From the NCBI GenBank assembly GCA_937898895.1, contig CALDKL010000138.1, positions 1-14,063 of the forward strand: a stretch of 14,063 nucleotides of DNA, written 5' to 3'. Shown piece after piece: positions 1-6,685 of the stretch. The translations under genes and the position numbers were made by a program. Origin of the DNA: an uncultured Verrucomicrobiae bacterium (GTDB lineage Bacteria; Verrucomicrobiota; Verrucomicrobiia; Verrucomicrobiales; DEV007). The notes below the pieces were generated by a model. The model had not been told where the DNA came from and did not search any database. It saw only the letters and a list, made by a program, of their open reading frames with translations. Every line of letters starts with the position of its first letter. The stretch's first letter is position 1.

Positions 1-729
1 GCCTTCCTCGCCGCCTCGCCCCACCGCGACCCCGGCCTCGAGCTTGATGTCGTCACGCCTCACCACACGGAATACTACAAAGGCAACCCTGCCTATTCCA
101 CCGCTCCCGATACCGAAGACCCCGTTCCCGTCTTTTTCCCTGCCGTCAAAGCCCAGGGCGAGAACGACTACTTCACCTTCCCACTTATTCCCCTGCGACT
201 CGCCGCTGAAGGCGACCTCACCCACGCCAAACGCTGGCTCGCCCACGGCCTCGAACTCTTCGGCCTCGGTGCCAAGACCAACGCGGGGTATGGGTGGTTT
301 GATGCCTCCGATAGTCTCCAACGAGTCGTCCAGGTAAAACAGGATGCCGCCCGCAAAGCAGAAGCGGAACGCAAGCAACAAGAAGCCGAGAAAGCCCGCC
401 AGACAGCAGAGCAGGAAGCCGCACGCCAGAAGCGGGAACAGGAATCCGCAGCCACTGCGGGAATGAGCGAAGACGAAAAAGCCGACTATCAAGTTGCTCA
501 ACTCTCCGATGCTCAGTTCGAGCACAAGGTGAAGAGCTTCTTCAAAGAGCCAAAGAAGGGCGGCCCATCCGAAACCGAGAAAAAAGCTATCGTCCGAGCC
601 CTTCGAGGATCGCGTCTCGCATTTTGGCACGAGTTCAAAGCCAAAGCCGCCAAGGGCGGCGACCTAGCGAAATCCGAGCAAGCCATCCGCACCCTCAACA
701 AATCCCTCTCCGGAGACAAAATGCCATGA
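1..729 (+). CDS. cmr6: Cmr6, type III-B CRISPR RAMP protein, 5'-truncated by window edge
   Basis: The frame is open from base 1 to the TGA at 727-729 (242 residues visible); the start lies outside the window. Residues 16-27 (DVVTPHHTEYYK) match the Cmr6 signature around a D-x-x-x-P-H-x-x-Y-Y core. Residues 88-100 (GLGAKTNAGYGWF) are the glycine-rich RAMP loop that normally lies near the end of Cmr6. In the family, Cmr6 is a backbone subunit near the distal end of the Cmr effector complex, which binds crRNA and target RNA. Here about 140 extra residues follow the RAMP core: a highly charged Ala/Glu/Lys/Arg/Gln stretch (about 113-150) that should form a long helix or coiled coil, then a basic helical tail (about 155-242). 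The stop overlaps the cmr1 start as ATGA. The internal ATG at 463 is in this same frame and is not a separate gene. Confidence 0.88.
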   Translation, partial: AFLAASPHRDPGLELDVVTPHHTEYYKGNPAYSTAPDTEDPVPVFFPAVKAQGENDYFTFPLIPLRLAAEGDLTHAKRWLAHGLELFGLGAKTNAGYGWFDASDSLQRVVQVKQDAARKAEAERKQQEAEKARQTAEQEAARQKREQESAATAGMSEDEKADYQVAQLSDAQFEHKVKSFFKEPKKGGPSETEKKAIVRALRGSRLAFWHEFKAKAAKGGDLAKSEQAIRTLNKSLSGDKMP

Positions 730-1610
730 AACGAGAAACCTACTTAGTTGAGATCATCACCCCCTGTTTTTGTGCGGGGGCGGACCAAGCCAATGCCGAG
801 ATCCGCGCGGCTTCCATCCGTGGCCAGCTTCGCTGGTGGTTACGGCTGATCGATCACAACCCGGCACATGAAGCCGAGATCTTTGGTTCCGCGGCAGGAG
901 ATGAAGATTGTGCTTCCGCCGCGCTAGCAGTGCGGGTGGCGGATTTTCGACCCGCGCCTCCGTGGAAGGTCCCGGAGATCAATCAGAACACTCCCGAGAA
1001 TTATGTCTGGCATTTCGCCTCTGTCTCGGGAACCACACAGAGAGGAGCCAAGGGGCCTCGCTGGAATACGCAAGGTGCCATCGCACCAACGTCCACCTTC
1101 TCGCTGCAACTTGTGTGGCGTCGGAGACTATCATCTGAGCTGAAAATGAAATTTGATTTGGCGTTAAAGTCGTTCCTCGCTCTCGGCACACTTGGTTTGC
1201 GCGGCACCCGTGGCTTGGGTGCACTCCATTGCGCCGATATTCCCGACGCACACGCCATCGAAGAATCGCTCACCAAATTAGGTTTTGTGCTGCGCTGGCG
1301 GGATAAGATCGATGGTTTTACTTCCTACGAAGCCGCGCTGAAAGACTATGCCTCCTGGCTTCGCTACGATTTTCGCAAACAGTTCAATGCGGATAGGCCT
1401 TCGCCGTTAGGTTCGAGCACACCTCGCCAATCCAGCGCGCTACGGTTTCGCTGTTTTATGCGACCGGATGGAAAGTTCGACTGGCTGGCATACGAGGCTC
1501 CACACTCGCGTGTCTTGGGGCAGGCGTCGCGGAAACCCACGCCTCTGCTCACGCAGTGTGCGTTCACCGGACAAGCTCCATCTGCCCCTCCAGCCAGAAG
1601 ACGCTATTAA
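726..1610 (+). CDS. cmr1: Cmr1, type III-B CRISPR RAMP protein (3' end possibly frameshifted)
   Basis: The ATG at 726 overlaps the cmr6 stop as ATGA. It places the family N-terminus immediately: TPCFCAGAD at residues 12-20 and EIRAASIRGQLRWWLR at 25-40, corresponding to the Cmr1 signatures TPxFxGGAD and EIRxxSIRGxLRWWxR. A glycine-rich RAMP loop (GTLGLRGTRGLGALHC) lies at 154-169. Cmr1 sits at the target 3'-end side of the Cmr complex and helps with target-RNA recognition. As read, the protein is 294 residues and ends in an unlikely tail (PSAPPARRRY). The +1 frame instead reads LHLPLQPEDAINCLL and stops at 1621-1623, in an ATGA overlap with the next gene's ATG at 1620. One extra C near 1578-1579 would explain this. 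The true end may therefore be 1623, through sequencing error or a real mutation. Confidence 0.85.
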   Translation: MKRETYLVEIITPCFCAGADQANAEIRAASIRGQLRWWLRLIDHNPAHEAEIFGSAAGDEDCASAALAVRVADFRPAPPWKVPEINQNTPENYVWHFASVSGTTQRGAKGPRWNTQGAIAPTSTFSLQLVWRRRLSSELKMKFDLALKSFLALGTLGLRGTRGLGALHCADIPDAHAIEESLTKLGFVLRWRDKIDGFTSYEAALKDYASWLRYDFRKQFNADRPSPLGSSTPRQSSALRFRCFMRPDGKFDWLAYEAPHSRVLGQASRKPTPLLTQCAFTGQAPSAPPARRRY

Positions 1611-1619
1611 TTGTCTTTT

Positions 1620-2408
1620 ATGAGATCCGACTCATCCGACCGATCCGACGGATCTGGAAAAAACAAGCGTCTGCGTCCCTCGGGCGGCTATCGCAAGACT
1701 GCCAGCTTCCAGACGGCCACGCTCATCTACGATGCCACGTACTTCTTCTGCGAAAAGTTCCTCGCCGCCGCTCGCACCCGCACGGTGGATCAGATGGTGC
1801 AGGCGGCCCGCAGCGGACGGCAGAACATCGCCGAGGGCAGCCGCTGTGCTGCCAGTTCCTCCCACACCGAGCTACGCCTCATGAACGTCGCCCGCGCGTC
1901 GCTGGAGGAACTCCTGCTCGATTACGAGGACTACCTGCGCCACCGCCATCTGCCGCTCTGGGCAGCGGCCAGCCCGGAGGCCAGCGCCGTTCGGGCGATT
2001 GCGGCGCGCCCGCGCCGCAATGATCCGTCCGATCCGTCGGATTTCACCGACGCAGACCGCTGGGCGCTATACGCCCCTTGGCTGGAGCACGACGACCCTG
2101 CCATCCGCGCCAACGCCACGATCTGCCTGATTCACCAGGCGAACTACCTGCTCGACCAGCAGATCACCGCGCTGGAGCGCGCCTTCATCGAGGGAGGCGG
2201 CTACAGCGAACAGCTCGCCGCCGAACGCCTCGCCGAACGGCAGCGCGCCCGCAGAGAAAATCCGTCGGATCGGACGGATCTCATCCCCAAGTGCCCGCAA
2301 TGCGGGGCCGCCATGGTGCTGCGCACCGCCAAGGCCGGCAATCAGGTCGGCAGTCAGTTCTGGGGCTGCTCGACCTACCCCGCCTGCAAGGGCCGCGCCC
2401 AGGTTTGA
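1620..2408 (+). CDS. Four-helix-bundle protein with C-terminal topoisomerase-type zinc ribbon
   Basis: This is a 262-residue protein read from the ATG at 1620. A TTG at 1611 is in frame but has no ribosome binding site and adds only three residues. Residues about 28-110 resemble the four-helix bundle of 23S rRNA intervening-sequence (S23/Avd-like) proteins, with the hallmark NIAEGS at 69-74. Residues about 145-210 are a second helical segment (four-helix 'suffix' type). Residues 225-256 form a zinc ribbon like those at the end of topoisomerase I: CPQC at 225-228, FWGC ending at C250, then C256. Three linkers carry Ser/Asp repeats: RSDSSDRSD (2-10), NDPSDPSD (134-141) and NPSDRTD (214-220). 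It is not a recognised Cas protein, yet it sits in the cas operon 10 nt before cad1. A nucleic-acid-binding or scaffold role is plausible from the zinc ribbon, but the function is unknown. Confidence 0.8.
   Translation: MRSDSSDRSDGSGKNKRLRPSGGYRKTASFQTATLIYDATYFFCEKFLAAARTRTVDQMVQAARSGRQNIAEGSRCAASSSHTELRLMNVARASLEELLLDYEDYLRHRHLPLWAAASPEASAVRAIAARPRRNDPSDPSDFTDADRWALYAPWLEHDDPAIRANATICLIHQANYLLDQQITALERAFIEGGGYSEQLAAERLAERQRARRENPSDRTDLIPKCPQCGAAMVLRTAKAGNQVGSQFWGCSTYPACKGRAQV
1622..1654. repeat. ATCCG-N-CGGAT palindrome copy 1 with flanking GATCCGAC units
   Basis: Bases 1643-1653 read ATCCGACGGAT, an 11-mer palindromic around its centre base. It lies in a run of related ATCCGA(C/T) units and encodes the N-terminal SDSSDRSD linker of the four-helix gene. 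The core recurs at 2032-2042 and 2260-2270. Confidence 0.6.
2022..2042. repeat. ATCCG-N-CGGAT palindrome copy 2 with tandem GATCCGTCC unit
   Basis: The 9-base unit GATCCGTCC at 2022-2030 is followed directly by GATCCGTCGGAT. The 11-mer ATCCGTCGGAT at 2032-2042 differs from copy 1 only at the centre base and is identical to copy 3. It encodes PSDPSD, between the four-helix and suffix parts of the protein. Confidence 0.6.
2260..2279. repeat. ATCCG-N-CGGAT palindrome copy 3 in a 7-bp hairpin
   Basis: ATCCGTCGGAT at 2260-2270 is identical to copy 2. Here it is embedded in a perfect hairpin: ATCCGTC (2260-2266), loop GGATCG, GACGGAT (2273-2279). It encodes the PSDRTD linker just before the zinc ribbon. 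Confidence 0.6.
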
Positions 2409-2418
2409 TCGTCCGCTC

Positions 2419-4317
2419 ATGCCCGCTCTGTTTGTCTCCCTCGGCACCTCGCCCGCCATCGTCCCGGAAGCCTTCCTGCTGCCCGGCGTGCAGTTCACTG
2501 ACGTCCATGCGCTCACCACCGCCTCGGTGCAAGAAGCGAACCTCGATTTCATCGCAGGTTGGTTTGCCGAAATTGCACCACAAACGACCCTCACATTCAC
2601 CCGCGTCGCGGATTTCACAGACTTCACCTCTGAACAGGACCACTTCCGGTTCGAGGAAGTCCTCTACCGTTGGTGGTTGGAAAAACGCCCGAAGGAGGGA
2701 TTGCCTCATGTCTGCCTCTCTGGCGGATTCAAAACCATGAGTGCCGCCATGCAGAAAGCCGCTGCCGTGCTCGGCGCGGAGGACGTCTTTCATGTGCTCT
2801 GCAACCTACCCGTTCCCCAACAACCGAAGACCGCGCAGGAAATTCAATCCGCCCAGGAAAACAGACACCTCCACTGGATCCGCCTCGGCCCGGAAACCGG
2901 CTGGCCGCAGTGGCGCAGCATCGACTCCGCCGCCTACCCGCTGACTGAGGTCCAGGGAGAGGGGTGCGCCCGGTGGGTGAAAGCTCCGGACACCGCCTTT
3001 CGCGACCACCTGCGCGAGATCGTCACCCGCAGCCACAACATCGCCGGTGCCTGGGATCGCCTCAGCAACCTGCCCTACCCCGTCCTCGCCACCTGGCCCG
3101 AGGCGGACCTCAAGTGGCTGAACGAGCCGCTCGACCCGGTGGCCGACCAGTCATGGGTCGCCGCCCTGCCGAAGATCGAACTGCATTGCCATCTCGGAGG
3201 CTTCGCCACTCACGGCGAGCTGCTGCATCAGGTGCGCGCAGCAGCGGAGAATCCCGACAGACTTCCGCCCTTGTGCGAACCACCCTGGCCCGACTCATGG
3301 CCACTGCCCTTGTCCCCCGTCGGCCTTTCCGACTACATGCGGCTTGGCGATGCGAATGGTTCCTCCCTGCTCAAAGACCCCGGCTGCCTGCGCCGTCAGT
3401 GCGAGCTGCTTTACGAACACCTGTGCGAGCAAAACATCGCCTACGCCGAGATCCGCTGCTCACCCGCCAACTACGCGTCGGATCATCGCTCCCCATGGAC
3501 GGTCGTCGAGGAGATCATGGACGCCTTCGACTCGTGTGTGGCATCCTCTGCGGCATCAGGCGTCCCGCAAGCCAGTTCTTCATCCTGCCTCTCCACTCCC
3601 TGTGACGACGACCTTTCGCACCGCCAGGCATTCCGGAGGCATGCAGCCACGGTGAATCTCCTGATCATCGGCACGCGGCGCAAGCAGGGCGATCACCGCA
3701 CCGCCTTGCTCCGCCACATCATGCTTGCCATCACCGCCTCCGAGCACCGTCGCGATCCTGGCAAATGTCAAATCGTTGGCGTGGACCTCGCCGGATTCGA
3801 GGACAAGGAGACACGAGCGCACTACTACCGCGAGGATTTCCGGCTCGTGCATCGAGCCGGGCTTGCCCTCACCGTGCATGCCGGAGAAAACGACGATGCC
3901 GAGGGCATCTGGAGCGCCGTCTTTGACCTCAACACCCGCCGTATCGGCCACGCCCTTTCCTTGCGGGATTCCCCGGAACTCCTCCGTTCCGTCGCCGACC
4001 GTCGCATCGCCGTGGAAATGTGCCCCTACGCCAATTTTCAGATCAAAGGCTTCCCGCTCGATCCCGCGCCCGGCACTGCGGGCACCTACCCGCTCAAGGA
4101 CTACCTCGACGCCGGCGTTCCCGTCACCGTCAACACCGACAACATCGGCATCTCCGCCGCAACCCTCACCGACAACCTCCTCCTCGCCGCCCGTCTCTGT
4201 CCCGGCCTCACCCGCCTTGACGTCCTGCGCCTCGTCCGCAATGCCCTCGACCAAACCTTTCTTTCCCCCGCGCAGCGCGAATCCTTGCTCGCCGGAATCC
4301 GCATTCCGCCACCATGA
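2419..4317 (+). CDS. cad1: Cad1-type CRISPR-associated CARF-adenosine deaminase fusion
   Basis: This is a 632-residue fusion. Residues 1-150 are a CARF sensor: a SLGTSPAIV nucleotide-binding loop at 7-15 and SGGFKTMSAAM at 101-111, including Lys105. Residues about 250-632 are a metal-dependent adenosine deaminase. HCH at 256-258 and VHAGE at 486-490 supply zinc ligands His256, His258 and His487 and catalytic Glu490. RIGHA at 508-512 supplies His511, and NTDN at 572-575 supplies zinc ligand Asp574. Studied Cad1 proteins bind cyclic oligoadenylate and convert ATP to ITP, arresting the infected cell. The last aspartate of the usual NTDD is Asn575, a form I also recall from active actinobacterial deaminases, so activity is expected. 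A Ser-rich segment (about 375-408) looks inserted. The start ATG is 10 nt after the previous stop, and the end overlaps the next start as ATGA. Confidence 0.88.
   Translation: MPALFVSLGTSPAIVPEAFLLPGVQFTDVHALTTASVQEANLDFIAGWFAEIAPQTTLTFTRVADFTDFTSEQDHFRFEEVLYRWWLEKRPKEGLPHVCLSGGFKTMSAAMQKAAAVLGAEDVFHVLCNLPVPQQPKTAQEIQSAQENRHLHWIRLGPETGWPQWRSIDSAAYPLTEVQGEGCARWVKAPDTAFRDHLREIVTRSHNIAGAWDRLSNLPYPVLATWPEADLKWLNEPLDPVADQSWVAALPKIELHCHLGGFATHGELLHQVRAAAENPDRLPPLCEPPWPDSWPLPLSPVGLSDYMRLGDANGSSLLKDPGCLRRQCELLYEHLCEQNIAYAEIRCSPANYASDHRSPWTVVEEIMDAFDSCVASSAASGVPQASSSSCLSTPCDDDLSHRQAFRRHAATVNLLIIGTRRKQGDHRTALLRHIMLAITASEHRRDPGKCQIVGVDLAGFEDKETRAHYYREDFRLVHRAGLALTVHAGENDDAEGIWSAVFDLNTRRIGHALSLRDSPELLRSVADRRIAVEMCPYANFQIKGFPLDPAPGTAGTYPLKDYLDAGVPVTVNTDNIGISAATLTDNLLLAARLCPGLTRLDVLRLVRNALDQTFLSPAQRESLLAGIRIPPP
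3542..3643. repeat. Candidate in-frame palindromic insert inside cad1
   Basis: The segment is 102 bp, exactly 34 codons. It encodes a Ser/Ala/Cys-rich stretch with no place in the deaminase fold, between the EIRCSPANY strand and the VNLLIIGTRRK strand. Its ends form an imperfect inverted repeat: CATCCTCTGCGGCATCAGG, starting at 3542, resembles the reverse complement of the right end (3622-3643), CATGCCTCCGGAATGCCTGG, with gaps. The boundaries are approximate, and the match may be chance in GC-rich sequence. Confidence 0.3.
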
Positions 4318-5543
4318 AGCTGCTCCTCACCTTTCTCGGCACTGGAAGCTACCAACCCTGCCACTACCACTTCGACGGCGATCCTTCTCAGGAAGAGGTC
4401 GTCTTCTTCAGCACCGCACTCGCCAGAAACCTTTCCCCGGACAAAATCATCTCCCTTCAGACGAAGGGTGCTGAAACGAAGCATGGTGCCGCGCTCGCCG
4501 CAGCTCTCCCCGGGCTCGCCTGCAAACATCAGCCTGTCTCCATCCCGGACGGGCAGAGCGAGGCGGAACTTTGGCAAATCTTCGCCGCCCTCACCGAGCA
4601 CATCCCGGAGGGCTGCACCCTGCACCTCGACATCACCCACGGATTTCGCTCCCTGCCCGTTCTGGGCTTCATCGCCCTGAGCTACCTCCGCGTCACCCGC
4701 AAGGTCACCATCGGCGGCATCCACTATGGCGCGTGGGAGGCCCGCGACCCGCAATCCAACCTCGCCCCCGTCTTCGACCTTACCCCCTTCCTTGCCCTGC
4801 TCGACTGGACCGTCGCCGCGGACCAATTCCTCGCCACCGGCTCCGCAGCCAGACTCGGCGGCCTGCTTTCCCAGATCCAGCGATCCATGTGGAGCAATCC
4901 GGGCGACAAGGAAAAGTCCGACCTTCCCCGCAAACTCATAAACCTCGGCACCAGCCTCGATGAGTCCTCCGCCAGCCTCCTCCTGCTCCGCACCGGCGCG
5001 TTTTCACAAAACTCCCGGAGACTGGAAAAACGGATGGAAGAAGCCCGAGCGGAAGCCGATGCCCACACTCCGCCCTTCCTCGAAGTGCTCACCCCCGTGC
5101 GGGAACATCTGCTGCGGTTTGGCAACACCGACTTGGCCACCCTCCGCGACCTCGTCGGCTGGCTGGCAGAGCGCGGGCAAACCGCCGCCGCCCTCACCCT
5201 CGCCAGCGAATGGCTTACCAGCTACGCCATGGTCTGGTGCGGAGATCCCGATCACCACGCCGGGCATGCGCGGCGCCAACCGTACTCGTCGGCCCTGCGC
5301 CTGCTGGAGCCGAATGCGGACGAACAGAAATCCACCCCCATTGCCATCGCCACCGTCGCCCGGCTTCGCGAAAATCTCCCTGCCGGGATTCTCACCGTCC
5401 TTCCCGCGCTCTCTTCCACCATCCGCAACGCCCGCAACGATCTGAACCACGCCGGCTTCAACGACACCCCGACCGACGCCGCCTCCCTAACCAGGCGTGC
5501 TCAGGAGGTCGCCGCGTCCCTTGCCCGGCTACCCCTCCCATGA
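4314..5543 (+). CDS. csx1: Csx1/Csx2-type CARF-HEPN ribonuclease (DxTHG motif CRISPR protein)
   Basis: This is a 409-residue protein starting at the ATGA overlap with cad1. The N-terminus LLLTFLGTGSYQPCHYHF (residues 3-20) is the FLGTGxYxxxxY signature of the Csx2 family. LDITHGFRSLP at 105-115 is the DxTHG motif of the CARF ligand-binding strand, so residues about 1-165 form the sensor. The C-terminal helical region carries RNDLNH at 374-379, an R-x4-H motif of HEPN ribonucleases (Arg374, His379). In the family, cyclic tetra-adenylate binding to a CARF dimer activates nonspecific single-strand RNA cleavage by the HEPN dimer. This is a second cyclic-oligoadenylate effector with chemistry quite unlike its neighbour Cad1. 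The stop overlaps the next start as ATGA, which suggests translational coupling and matched dosage. Family assignment is firm; activator ring size is not readable from sequence. Confidence 0.88.
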   Translation: MKLLLTFLGTGSYQPCHYHFDGDPSQEEVVFFSTALARNLSPDKIISLQTKGAETKHGAALAAALPGLACKHQPVSIPDGQSEAELWQIFAALTEHIPEGCTLHLDITHGFRSLPVLGFIALSYLRVTRKVTIGGIHYGAWEARDPQSNLAPVFDLTPFLALLDWTVAADQFLATGSAARLGGLLSQIQRSMWSNPGDKEKSDLPRKLINLGTSLDESSASLLLLRTGAFSQNSRRLEKRMEEARAEADAHTPPFLEVLTPVREHLLRFGNTDLATLRDLVGWLAERGQTAAALTLASEWLTSYAMVWCGDPDHHAGHARRQPYSSALRLLEPNADEQKSTPIAIATVARLRENLPAGILTVLPALSSTIRNARNDLNHAGFNDTPTDAASLTRRAQEVAASLARLPLP

Positions 5544-6685
5544 CCACCACGCTCATCGCCGTCACCGGCCTGTCGCCCGCCGTCCTCACCGAGACGATCT
5601 GGGCGCTGGCCAAAGACCCGGTCGAACCCGTCATCCCCGACAAGATCCTCGTCCTCACCACCCTCACCGGGGAAAGGAAACTCAAAGAGCAATTGTTCGG
5701 ACCCGACGACCTCTGGCTCACCTTGCGCGAGCAACTGCTCGGGAAACGCCACGCCGACGACCCTCGTCTCGACTTCAGCGATACGCCCGACCGCATCCGC
5801 GTCTTCACCCGCAAGTCCGGCGGCAAACGCATCCAACTCGACCGCATGGACACCAAGGAGGAAACCGAGGCCGTCGGCGACTGCCTCGTCGAAGAGCTGT
5901 GGAACTGGGTCGGTCGGCCCGACACTCGCGTGCTCGCCAGCATCTCCGGCGGCTTCAAGACCATGAGCGCCCTGCTCTATGCCGCGATGACCGTGCTCGG
6001 CGGCCAGGACGACCGCATTCTCCACGTCCTCGTCAACGAACCCTACGACGGAAACACCACGCCCTTCTTCTACTGGCCGAAACAGCCGGTCCAGGAACTC
6101 AGGACCCTGCGACCCGGCGCTCCCGGTCCGGCGGGAACGGTCGTCACCGCAGCCAAGGCGAAACTCGTCCTCACCGATGTCGAATTCCCGCCGCTCCGCC
6201 GACTCTTCGGTGATTACGGCTTCAAGGAGGCACCGACCTTCGGCACACTCGTCGCCATGAGCCGGAACGCCGTGGTCACTCTCAGCATTCCCCCGGTCGA
6301 GCGTTTGCGGCTGAAGGCCGGCAGCTTTGTTGCGGAGGTGAACGACCTGCCCCTCGAACTGAGCAAGACCGAATTTGTCCTGCTCCACTTCCTCGCCCAC
6401 ACCGTATGCGAGGAAGGAAACCTCGATCGCACCAACGACTGGACGGAGGCCTATGCCGAATTCCTAACAGACGAACATACAAGTTCGACCGGAAGCCGCC
6501 GTGCCTTTTTCAAGGAGCGTCTGGATGCAGTCGTCTCGGATGACGGCTCTCGATTCACCAAGACTCTTTCCGCCCTTCGCGCCAAGCTGAGGAAATCCGG
6601 CATCGCGGGCAAGGCGCTGGCGCGGCACCTGCCAAGCGGCAACCCCGGTCTCACGCTGGACGCGCGGCTCATCGAGATCGGGTAG
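5540..6685 (+). CDS. NE0113-family CARF protein (putative ring nuclease) with C-terminal winged-helix-like domain
   Basis: The ATG at 5540 overlaps the csx1 stop as ATGA and gives 381 residues. An earlier in-frame start would run deep into csx1. Residues 2-20 (TTTLIAVTGLSPAVLTETI) and the SISGGFKTMSA motif (134-144) are typical of the NE0113/Csm6-like CARF family, whose members are named CRISPR-associated ring nucleases. Lys140 lies where ring nucleases and CARF sensors contact the cyclic oligoadenylate. There is no HEPN R-x4-6-H motif, so it is not an RNase like classical Csm6. Residues about 270-381 are extra: LELSKTEFVLLHFLAHT (272-288) resembles the first helices of OmpR-type winged-helix domains, and the FTKTLSALRAKLRKSG region (339-354) resembles the recognition helix. 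It may degrade the messenger to end the response, or act as a ligand-controlled regulator. The domain call is by eye. Confidence 0.78.
   Translation: MTTTLIAVTGLSPAVLTETIWALAKDPVEPVIPDKILVLTTLTGERKLKEQLFGPDDLWLTLREQLLGKRHADDPRLDFSDTPDRIRVFTRKSGGKRIQLDRMDTKEETEAVGDCLVEELWNWVGRPDTRVLASISGGFKTMSALLYAAMTVLGGQDDRILHVLVNEPYDGNTTPFFYWPKQPVQELRTLRPGAPGPAGTVVTAAKAKLVLTDVEFPPLRRLFGDYGFKEAPTFGTLVAMSRNAVVTLSIPPVERLRLKAGSFVAEVNDLPLELSKTEFVLLHFLAHTVCEEGNLDRTNDWTEAYAEFLTDEHTSSTGSRRAFFKERLDAVVSDDGSRFTKTLSALRAKLRKSGIAGKALARHLPSGNPGLTLDARLIEIG

Noticed and set aside
624..725. Upstream extension of cmr1 to an ATG at 624
   Set aside because: The extra 34 residues are Arg/Gln/Pro-rich shadow of cmr6 coding sequence. 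The family N-terminus begins at 726, in an ATGA overlap.
463..729. A separate small gene of 88 codons after cmr6
   Set aside because: The ATG at 463 is in the same uninterrupted frame as the Cmr6 core, so it is the C-terminal extension of cmr6. An independent product from an internal start cannot be excluded, but nothing supports it.
3580..4254. 224-codon open frame on the - strand opposite cad1
   Set aside because: It is Gly/Glu/Val-rich low-complexity sequence that mirrors the GC-biased codons of cad1, with no start context.
5501..6400. 299-codon open frame on the - strand opposite the NE0113-family gene
   Set aside because: It is antisense to a gene with clear CARF motifs, its translation resembles no family, and long antisense frames are expected in GC-rich DNA.
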